NCBI GenBank assembly: GCA_003427395.1
Contig: BFEA01000149.1
Location: forward strand, 1,709,360-1,760,207
Direction: 5' to 3'
DNA: 50,848 bases
Source of the DNA: Chara braunii
Taxonomy: Eukaryota; Streptophyta; Charophyceae; Charales; Characeae
Position numbers and translations under genes: made by a program. Shown in pieces: positions 32,836 through 42,056 of this stretch. The notes under the pieces are model-generated. The model made no database searches. It had not been told where the DNA came from and worked only from the letters and a program-made list of their open reading frames with translations. How positions within the stretch are numbered: position 1 is the first letter of the stretch; each line of letters begins with the position of its first letter.

Positions 32836-35800
32836 TCACACCCAACTCATGTCTTTGAAATGGTGACGCTGGTCGATCCACCTCTCGGACGACAATCCTT
32901 CATCAGAGTACTTATCAAACAAATCGGAAAGATTGTTGAAGAATGGTTCCGTCCACTCTGACGACTTCCTGTGAGGGTCAGAAATGAAGACGAAGTAGTG
33001 AAACATCATCAACATTGCTCTTTCAATCTTCACCATTTCCACATATGTTTCCGTTGAATGTTTCCCGGCACGTTGATCAGCTCCACTTTGCTTAGGAGTC
33101 AGTATTACACTGCCTGTGAGAATGTCTCGTAACAGTTGCAACCGCTCACGCCTCCCAAGCGCAGAAAAAGGCTTTCACGCTCTCATATCCGGATCGTGCA
33201 CAACTACGAGGTAACCAGGTCCTTTGGTACACTGAACCCAGTGAACCGGATACCTAACTCCACCTTTCAACTCAAATCCGGGTCCAGCCCTCGATGCCTT
33301 CCCTGATTCACCTTGCTTGGTAGCAGGCTTCACAACATCTCTCCCCGACAATTGTCCAGCTTCCCAAGCGGCGTACACTTGTTTCACCTTTTCGAAAACG
33401 TCATCTGTCGCCCTTGCCAACAACATGTAGGGCCCAAGGGCGTCAGACCACAGGCTGCTCCATTGAGTAGTAAGGGACATGTCAATCAAATTACGAATCC
33501 CGGTCAAACGAAGAGCCTCTCCTGCAAACTTTCTATACTCTGCATTTTCACTTCTGCCGCTGAGCCGCCTTTAGCTTCAGGACAGTTCGACTCGTGCCAC
33601 AACTTTCGTATGTTCTGGATGACCACGATCTGGTGCGGTGGGGTATTCCATTTGTCTTTGGCGTTCTGGAAAGTGCTCAGCGTGCCGTAATTGTCCATGC
33701 TCTTATCCAGATAATAAACAGGCCTCGCAGTCCAGCGATCCAATCGGAGCTCTTGTGCGATGTAAGGGCGTTCAACAAAACACCTTCTTGCCGCCGCCAC
33801 GTTATGCTGACCGCTGAGAGGGTAGTAGTAGTACTTGTTCACAGATTCGAGGTCGAAATCATCGGGCAACATCCTCCTTGCTCTCACAATCCTCCCTGAA
33901 GTGTCAGTATGCAATGTATCACGGAGGGCAACCAACAAAAGGACAGGCTTCTCATACAATGTACAAACATTCACACCGGCAGCTCCAGTCATTCTCTCTC
34001 TCAAAGCAGCCTCACCCGATGCAACCATTGCGTCATAAATGTCGTCAACCGTCTGCTGCACAAGATAGCGTTGATTGTATCTGAATTCCCCGTCGGGGAT
34101 ATCCAGAATTCTGTCGAACTGGACAGAAACGAATTCCATGTCTGGACATTGGTTCCCACGCTTGTCCAACTCAAGGAAGAAGCCTTTGCTGAGAACACCA
34201 AAAGAAGTCACTGATGGCACATTTCGCAAACTTGGCGGCCTAGTTGTCTTGCCTTTGGCCTCTTCATCCGATTGTGGTTGTTCCGCTAGAAAAACGGAAG
34301 TCTTTTCCATGACACCACCTTTTGCCTTTCTTTTCTTTGGCTGCTGCTTTTTCTTCGCGGCTGCCTCAGTCTCTCGTGTTCGCTGGACCGCCTTATCCAC
34401 GGGCATTACTTTCAATTGTCTTTTTTCACCCGCTTCTTGCCTACTCCGTTTACTATCTATAAGACTTTTCCTCTCCTGTCTGTGCTTCCTCTTTCGCTCA
34501 GCGAGCCCTGCGGCATTTGTATGCCCAGCCACAGCCACTGTCGCGTGCACATCCCCCTCACATCCTTCGTAGCTGCTCCCATATCCTCCTGCCAGACCAA
34601 CCTCCCCACCCAATTCGCTCATAGTGTGCTCACTGTCTTCATCCTGTCCAACCACTTTACTTGTCTCTCCTGGATGCCTCGTCATGCCGCCGACACCCGC
34701 AGCATACTGTTCCTGTCCCCCTGCTCGTTCCGAATATTCCTCGCTGTTCTCTTCATCCTCATCCTCAAAATACTCATGGGCTTCCTCTGTGCGGCTTGAC
34801 ACAGTGTAGTCATAGCGCTGCTGGCCCACCAAGGGGAGATGTCCCTTGGTGGCCACATCATAGCGTGATCGGCTGCCCAAGGCAAGTGGTGCTTTAGTCG
34901 CCGTTGGCCTGGTCTTCATAGGGGCTGACGGCACAACCAGTCCGCGACACGGACCCTTCTCTCCGATCTGCCCAGCTTTCGGACCAGGCGGAGTATCGCG
35001 GATCGTGATCGAAGGCCCTGTCTCCACGGTTTTCGAAAGCACGCATTTAGGCTCTGATATGCGGTCCTCTGGATGCACAACTGGCTCTCTGCCCGCGATC
35101 ACATTACTGTCGAAAAACCCGAGGACGTCAACGAGGTTAGGCAACTTCACTTTTAATGTCCCTGGTGGGTTGAACACATCAACCAACGACTTTCCAAACC
35201 CCGCGTGTTTGGCCCATCGAAGAGCGACGTGTTTAATGTTTGGTATTCTTTCCCCTCTTCCATTCAGGACCATCGTCAACTCGAAAGTTGCANTGGCCCA
35301 TCGAAGAGCGACGTGTTTAATGTTTGGTATTCTTTCCCCTCTTCCATTCAGGACCATCGTCAACTCGAAAGTTGCAGACGGTACATTTTGTCCAGTCCAC
35401 CTCACTTGGCCGCCAACCGACACAATATTTTCTTTGATGACCACGTATAGAACAAGGCCACTCGATGGTTGTCCGGTCTCCCCCACCCAGTCCAGCATCC
35501 AGAACTTGTCCTTGTGCTCAATCACGGGCACATCGTTTCACCAGACGGTTTATGTTTGCCAGACGGTTTACGTCCGGGCACAACCTCCACTACAGATCTC
35601 CCCTGCTGCGGACCAGGCACACGTTCCTGACGTGCAGGCCCGCCAGTCATCAACACAGCCTTATCTGGTCCAGAGCCCCGAACACGAGTCGACGGAGTGC
35701 TCGTGGAAGGTGCACCCCTCGGAACCGGGGTGCGTTGCCGCTTAGACCCCGGTGCCTCCTGACTCCCAACCCCAGCGGCCGGCGTCCCCTTCAATTTTTT

Positions 35801-35869
35801 CGGAGATTGTTCCATGCTCCCAGAATTCTTACTTGCTCGTCGTTTACTTGCCTTCCCTTCTCCTTCCAT
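32836..35869 (-). pseudogene. Large basic/acidic protein with ParB/DGQHR-like SGQHN motif
   Basis: It can be read from MEGEGKASKRRASK (35869), just after a splice-acceptor-like TTGCTTTCAG at about 35893. The N-terminus has basic nuclear-localisation-type clusters (KRRASK, SPKKLKG, SKRQR). After a frame change near 35530 comes the main frame (35531-33504), with an acidic middle (EYFEDEDEENSEEYSE) and a second basic patch (RKRKHRQERK). Then there is a folded C-terminal part with YYYPLSGQHNVAAARRC, which recalls ParB-like and DGQHR domains. After a one-base shift near 33545 the reading continues (YRKFAGEALRLTGIRNLI) to a TGA at 33175-33177 and on to DMSWV at 32836. An 82 bp false duplication flanks the N at 35293. 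Possible DNA-binding role; function unknown. Confidence 0.5.
35211..35376. other. False duplication around a single N
   Basis: 82 bp at 35211-35292 is repeated at 35295-35376, separated by N (35293) and T. It adds about 28 residues to the SGQHN protein that are probably not real. Confidence 0.9.
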
Positions 35870-35902
35870 GTTTTGCAGCGCTGCCGAATCTGAAAGCAAC
35901 AC

Positions 35903-36500
35903 AGCACATCACCGCGAAGCAAAAAATCAGAAGGCCACACAACGTTGGCATGGCACGAGGAGTAGAAAAGTTTCAGATAGTGATAAGGCAGCGCAGCTCC
36001 TTCGTGACAAGGCAGCCCCGATCGTGTTCAATTCGATCGTGATCGTGCCCGTGGTCAACACGATCTTGTTCGGCACGAGCGTGACAGGCCAGCTCTATCG
36101 TGTTCGACTCGATCGCGGTTGCTGAGCTCGCCTGAACTCGACCGAAAGTCTAGGCGCTCGTGTGCGTGTCATATTCAACACGGTTGTTTAGGACTCGAAC
36201 GTGACTCCTGGCGATCGTGAGTCCAGGCGATCGTGTTCGACTCGATGGTGAGTCAAGGCGATCGTCTTCGAGTCGATCGTGTTCAACTCGAACGTGAGTC
36301 CAAGCGATCGTGAGTCCAGGCGATCGTGTTCGACTTGATGGAGTCGAACACGATCGAGTTCGACTCGAACGTGGCGGGCCAGCGCGACAGTTCGACTCGA
36401 TCGGGCTGGCAAACAGAACACGGGAACGGGATGGCGTATCCAATAGCAGGCAAGCAGAACACAGGAGCGGCGTACCTAAAAGTCACATCAAACAAGGCAG
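35903..36500. repeat. Palindromic minisatellite cluster 1
   Basis: Between about 36000 and 36400 units with CGATCGTGTTCGACTCGAT and GTGAGTCCAGGCGATCGTG alternate at irregular 20-40 bp spacing. The motif family (GTCGAGTTCGACTCGAC) is the same as at 38390-39560 and related to 40500-41660. Confidence 0.85.
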
Positions 36501-36950
36501 ATGAATCGAAAGCCGGCATCGACAATTTCACATCAAACCCATTGCTTTCATAACACACACAGTTTCAGTTCACACTCTTGCTGAATAGCCCACATTTCTC
36601 ACACTGTTCATCTTTCGCTGAATAGGGAGCGGCATCACCAACAAGGCACACCAATCAAGGCACATCATTTGGAAGCCTACATCCATTATCAATTCGAGGC
36701 ATTCAATTGGCAAGGCAGGCAACCGGCACCCGCAACAAGCGACTAACAGTACGCTCCACCGATTACTAACCACACACACACACACATAAGGAGAGAGAAA
36801 GAGAGAGAGAGGTTTAACCGGCATCGACAAGCTCACATCGAACTCAATGCTCGCACGCATACACAGTCTCAGTTGTCACTTTTGCTGAACAGCTGAATAG
36901 CTGACATGTCCTACACTGTTCATCTCCCATTACCTCCCCCACGACCTCGC

Positions 36951-38058
36951 CTATCCTTTTGCCCCGAAACCGTACACTGCGTTCAGGGATGAACCGTACG
37001 TTAGGAGCTGTGGACTACACAGGGTTGCAGTGGCAAAGAAGCAAGACACGTATCGCGCACGGACGAAACCACATGATCTGGTTAAAGTGTGACCGATGGC
37101 GTCTCTAATGACCGTCACGTACTCCTTGACCTCCTCCCAATGCCGCGGTGTGTCAACCTGCCCCGCCAGTTTCACGTCAAACTTACTGTTCCTCCAACCA
37201 TGCGGTAACATAAGCGAGTCCCCGTCAACGATGAGCTCGTTCCTGGACACGTAAATACTTGCTTCCGCTGAAGTCTTACTTCTATTTCTTACCGAAACAC
37301 AAAGAACCCTAGCGAAAGAGAAACNCGTACACTGCGTTCAAGGATGAACCGTACGTTAGGAGCTGTGGACTACACAGGGTTGCAGTGGCGGAGAAGCAAG
37401 ACACGTATCGCGCACGGACAAAACCACATGATCTGGCTAAAGTGTGACCGATGGCGTCTCTAATGACCGTCACATACTCCTCGACCTCCTCCCAATGCCG
37501 GGGTGTATCAACCTCCCCCGCCAGTTTCACGTCAAACTTACTGTTCCTCCAACCATGCGGTAACATAATCGTGTTCCCGTCAACGATGAGCTCGTTCTCG
37601 GACACGTAAATACTTGCTTCCGCTGAAGTCTTACTTCTATTTCTTACCGAAACACAAAGAACCCTAGCGAAAGAGAAACGACAGAGATCAACATGTACGC
37701 AGAAGTACGACACACTCCCCGTCAAGTTGTCCTCGAAAGGAAGGGGATATTTCTCTAGAAACTGGTTCTGTTTCGCGCAGTCCAGCAACTCCATCTTCAT
37801 CGATGGTCCCCACAAGCGCGGAAAACACGACACGTTGTGCGCAGTCAATGACAAAGACACGTTTCGGGTACGAAATGCCGCAGACAACACCGGCGTGTGT
37901 TTCGTCACGAGGATGTGGTCGAGGAAGATGAATGTCCCCCATTCCTGGCTGGATGCTAGTCGATAATCAGATGCCCAAGGGCAGTCTTTCATTGTGTTAT
38001 CCCAGTCCAATTCGGACCATGCATCGAAGGGCCTTTCAAGCCAGGGCATAACGCTCAT
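36951..38058 (-). CDS. Unknown protein of the giant element
   Basis: Read on the minus strand from MSVMPWLERPFDAWSELDWD (38058). The frame runs to an N at 37325, beyond which a 354 bp block is duplicated. Using only one copy gives about 250 residues ending NAVYGFGAKG near 36951. Visible features are AFRTRNVSLSLTAHNVSCF, ENELIVDGNTIMLPHGWRNS and FDVKLAGEVDTPRHWEEVEE, which suggests a compact folded domain. I recognise no family. It lies first on the left arm next to the repetitive core, so it may share a promoter region with the right-arm genes. Confidence 0.45.
36971..37679. other. False duplication around a single N (likely two haplotypes)
   Basis: 36971-37324 and 37326-37679 are both 354 bp and differ at a few positions only, with one N at 37325 between. 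Scattered substitutions suggest two alleles joined end to end. Confidence 0.85.
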
Positions 38059-38389
38059 CCAAGGGTCCGTGTCAAAGTCTTATCTACGGGCCCCAAGTAT
38101 AGTTGTCTTCCGCCTTGAACCTCGTATGTAACTCGCGCTAGCATTCAAAGGGAACGAGTAATCGAAGCGGTGAGCCATCGCAAATGTCCTACACACACAA
38201 ACGATTGACGACCATAACAGGGAGCCATTGCTAAGGTCGAACTCGCTCACACACAGAGGAGCCATCGCAGTTACACACAACAACCAGGCATTGCGAATTT
38301 CCAAAACAGAAGGAGAAAACACACAGAACGACAAATTCCTCGACAACTATCCATCGTCGCGTTCGTCGCGACAAGGTCGATGACGGACA
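38059..38389. other. Start of the core, no gene
   Basis: Non-repetitive stretch upstream of the left-arm gene; it could hold its promoter or first exon, but I see no clear signal. Confidence 0.4.
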
Positions 38390-39165
38390 ATCAACAAAGC
38401 TTAGACGGATGGCCAGAGGCCTTGGCGCTTGCCGACGGTCTAGTTCGTAGAGCTCAACTCGACGACGGCCGACTGGCCACTGTCGAGTCGAAGTCGACAG
38501 CCGGCCAGCTCCAACGCCTCTGGCCATTGTCGAGTCGGACTCGACAATGTCCAGCCCGCCGTCGTCGAGTCGAACTCGACGGTGGGACAGTAGGGCGTCG
38601 TCGAGTCGAAGTCGACAGTGGCCAGCAGAGGGCCAACGAGTCCAACACGACGGCCGGCAATCGCCAAAGCCACGGGCCATTGTCGAGTCCGACTGGGGCG
38701 TCATTGAGTCGAACACGACGGCCGGCAAGCGCCAAAGCCTCCGGCCACTGTCGAGTCCGACTCGACGATGAACCCAGGCCGTCGAGTCGAACTCGACGGT
38801 GGACCAGCAGCAAGTCATATGGCCATTGTCGAGTCGAACTCGACAACGCACCGGGGTCATTGTCGAGTCGGAATCGACAACGGCACAGGCCTTTGTCGAC
38901 TTCGACTCGACATTGGCCATATGACTTGGCGTTGGTCCACCGTCGAGTTCGACTCGACGGCCTCTGGTCGTCGTCGGTTCGGACGCGACAATGTCGACAG
39001 GAAACCGACGACGGTCTGGGGTCATCGTCGAGTCGGACTCGACAGTGGCCGGAGGCTTTGGCGCTTGGCGGCCGTCGTGTTCGACTCGACGACGCCGTAC
39101 TGGCCGGCCGTCGAGTTCGACTCAATGGCGGCGGCCTGGCCATTGTCAAGTCCGACTCGACGATG
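38390..39165. repeat. Palindromic minisatellite cluster 2a (complex)
   Basis: GTCGAGT(T/C)(C/G)GACTCGAC palindromes recur every 25-60 bp, in both orientations, with linkers such as GGCCATT, CGGCCGGCAA and GCGCCAAAGCC. Long open frames through it on both strands are artefacts of stop-poor repeats. Confidence 0.9.
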
Positions 39166-39560
39166 ATCCCAGGCCATTGTCGATTTCATCTCGACAATAA
39201 CCCCAATCCTTTCTCGAGTCAGACTCGACAATGACCACAGGCCGTTGTCGAGTCCGACTCGACGATGACCTCGGGCCAGTGTCGAGTTCGATTCGACAAT
39301 GACCACAGGCCATTGTCGAGTCCGACTCGACGATGACCCTAGGCCATTGTCGAGTTCGACTCGACGATGACCCCGGGCTATTGTCGAGTTCGACTCGACG
39401 ATGACCACAGGCCATTGTCGAGTCCGACTCGACGATGACCCCGGCCCATTGTCGTGTCCGACTCGACGATGACCCCGGGCCATTGTCGAGTTCGACTCGA
39501 CAATGCCCTCGTCGAGTTCGACTCGACAATGCCCCCGTCGAGTTCGACTCGACGGCGGCC
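39166..39560. repeat. Palindromic minisatellite cluster 2b, 34 bp period
   Basis: About ten units of 34 bp: GAGTCCGACTCGAC, then GATGACC, then a variable ACAGGCC/CCGGGCC, then ATTGTC. The palindrome is conserved and the linker varies slightly. The last units are shorter. Confidence 0.93.
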
Positions 39561-39599
39561 TCTGCATGGGCGGAGATGCCACGTGGCAGCACGTGATTG

Positions 39600-39800
39600 C
39601 TTCACGGCAGTTTACCGTTCTCCCAGGCCTCCGCTGCTGCCTTCGATGCGGATGCTCGAAACTTCGCTCCGATGCTGCGCGAACCTCCGATGTGCGAGCG
39701 AGATCTCCGTTGCGTTCTGCGCGAGCCTCCGATGTGCGAGTCCACACTCCGCCGGCCTTGGACGCTTCGCGAACCTCCGCAACGCTCCGTTGCTCTTGAC
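39600..39800. repeat. Short tandem repeats
   Basis: GCGCGAACCTCCGATGTGCGAG-like units repeat about four times at 39675-39780. Confidence 0.75.
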
Positions 39801-39894
39801 GAACTTGCAGAAATGGGAAATAATGGGCCCACACCACTATTTATACTTTCTGTGGAAGGCCTGCGAGGGAATGCGGCCTGCGGGGTGTGGGTTC

Positions 39895-40145
39895 GGGAAC
39901 CGGTGCCTCGGGGGGATCAGTGCCGCGGGACCGACGTTTCGAATCCCGGGAAAGTCTGGGTCGTCGATCTGTCGGCTGAGGGCCAGGATTGGGTGTGGGG
40001 AAAACCGGTGCCGCGGTGAGAATCGGTGCCCAGCGGGCGACGATTCGAATCCCGGGAAAGTCTGGGCCGTCGATCCGTCGGCTGAGGGCCAAGATCGGGT
40101 GAGGGGAGAACTGGTGCTGCGGTGGGAGTCGATGCCAAGGGGGGC
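39895..40145. repeat. Tandem repeat, about 105-110 bp period
   Basis: TTCGAATCCCGGGAAAGTCT with GGGTCGTCGATC or GGGCCGTCGATC and TCGGCTGAGGGCCARGATCG recurs at about 39939 and 40043, with a third partial unit (GGGCGACGATTCGA) near 40140. Confidence 0.85.
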
Positions 40146-40334
40146 GACGATTCGACTGTCGGTGTCGTCCGCGACTGTTAAAACGGGCTCCGCAGAAGGA
40201 TCCAAGGGTTTTTTCCCTTGCGTCGCTCCCCCAGACAAAAGGCCGGCGCAGTGTCACCTTCGCGTCGACGTGAAAGACAGCTACGTTGCTCCGCCACGGA
40301 AACTGCATTGCTGCTCCGATTCGTGCCTTCTTTG

Positions 40335-40346
40335 ACCCAGGTGAGT
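40335..40346 (+). promoter_or_regulatory. Possible splice donor of a 5' leader exon
   Basis: ACCCAG/GTGAGT at 40341 is a near-perfect plus-strand donor. A fitting acceptor, TTTGTCATCGCAG, lies at about 41873, just before the transposase region, so the repetitive core may be a leader intron. Inference only. Confidence 0.3.
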
Positions 40347-40366
40347 TCGGAATCCTCGCCGCCCCG

Positions 40367-40415
<49 letters not shown>
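40367..40415. repeat. Poly(C) tract of 49 bases
   Basis: 49 consecutive C. The length may be inexact, as homopolymers of this size are hard to sequence. It lies about 25 bp after the donor-like site and separates minisatellite clusters 2 and 3. Confidence 0.95.
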
Positions 40416-40416
<1 letters not shown>

Positions 40417-40499
40417 CGCCAACCCCCCAATCGCGCCCATCCACTACTGCTATTCGTCATTCGTGGTTTTTCAGGACGTCAAGAAAATTTCTCCCACAG

Positions 40500-41660
40500 T
40501 TCACAGAGCCGTCCATCATCGAGTCCGACATGACGACCGTCGTGTTCGACACGATGACGGTTGAGCGAGGGCGTGTACGCCACGTGCTGAACATGACCCC
40601 ACCGTCGTGTTCAATCCGATGATGGTCGCTGTCACTGAGTCGAACACGACCGCGGTGGCACCCCCCGACCTCACTGTCGTGTTCAACCCGATGACGGTCG
40701 CTGTCATCCTGTCGAACATGACCACAGTGGCACCCCACAACCCAAGGTCGTGTTCAATACGGTGACGGTCGAGTGAGGGCATGTACAACACGTGCTGAAC
40801 ACGACCCCACCGTCGAGTTCGACCCGATGACGGTCACTGTCACCGTGTCCAACACGACCGCGGTGGCACCCCCCGACCTCACCGTCGTATTAAACCCGAT
40901 GACGATCGCTGTCATCGTGTCGAACATGACCGCAGTGGCAGCCCCCAACCCCACGGTCGTGTTTAATACGGTGACGGTCGAGTGCGGGCATGTACAACAC
41001 GTTTGGAACCAGACCCCACCGTCGTGTTCAACCCGATGGTGGTCGCTGTCATCGTGTCAAACACGACCATGGTGGCACCCCCCGATCCCGCCGTCGTGTT
41101 CAACCTATGACGGTCGCTGTCCTCGTGTCGAACACGACCGCAGGTCGTGTTCAATATGATGACGGTCGAGCGCGGGCATGTACACCACGTGTTGAACACG
41201 ACCCCGTCGTCGTATTCAACACGATGACGGTCGTTGTCATCGTGTCGAACACGACCGAGGTGGCACCCCCCGACCCTGCCGTCGTGTTCAATGCGATGAC
41301 GGTCACTCTCGTAGTGTTGAAATCGACCGCGTTGAATCGCCGCCGTGCCGATGGTAATGTTCAACATGCGACGGTCGAGCGCGGACATGTTCGCCACGAA
41401 AGCACCGTCGCGTTCAACAACAAGGCGGTCGCTCATCGTCATCTTCAACACGACGGCGGTGGACGGCGGTGGCTGTCATACAGACACGGGCATCGATTGT
41501 GACAAGATAACGGCTGAGCGAGGGCATGTTGAACATGACCGCGCTGTCGTGAGAATACGGTGACGGTGGCTCTCGCAGTGTGTGCCTGTTGTGTTGTGCA
41601 ATGCGATGATGCGTCGTCGTGTTCGACACGACCGCGGCGGGAGATCATCACGTTCAACGC
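40500..41660. repeat. Minisatellite cluster 3 with higher-order 208 bp period
   Basis: Subunits around GATGACGGTCGCTGTCATCG, TGTCGAACACGACCGCGGTGGC and ACCCCACCGTCGTGTTCAA recur. A larger unit begins at GACCCCACCGTCG (40595, 40803, 41012), so the higher-order period is 208-209 bp. Open frames on both strands are repeat artefacts. Confidence 0.9.
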
Positions 41661-42056
41661 GACAGCCAGTCGTCGTGTCTCTCGTGCATCGCTTCTGTTG
41701 AAGAATGTATTTTTTTTTGCATTCACGGCCCTTACATCGGCTGTGTGTGGCTAGCAGTGGTCGCGCTGAACCACATATGTTGCGCTCTACATATACCGCA
41801 TGTGATCCATCTAGCTGCGGATTTGCTACTGATATGCATGTCTTGTGCCAGTGGTCCACTGTTTTGTCATCGCAGAAACGTTTTAAATGGCTTGTGGTGG
41901 GCATGCACCGCGGCAAGCTGCCAGCACAACTTTGGAAAGCATGGACTGTGTGGCATCTAATATACTGCCTAATGATGAGCTTCCTCCGCCGGACCTGCCA
42001 ATGTTTTCGCAAGACGTTCAAATAACTTCAGAATCTCCTGATCATAAAGGTCCCGG

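Noticed and set aside
39166-39560. CRISPR-like look of the 34 bp palindromic array
   Set aside because: The spacers are nearly identical and only about 20 bp, there are no cas genes, and the genome is eukaryotic. It is a minisatellite.
38231-41726. Long open frames (up to 293 codons) on both strands of the repetitive core
   Set aside because: They arise because the GC-rich repeat units lack stops in several frames. The peptides are just the repeats and overlap on both strands.
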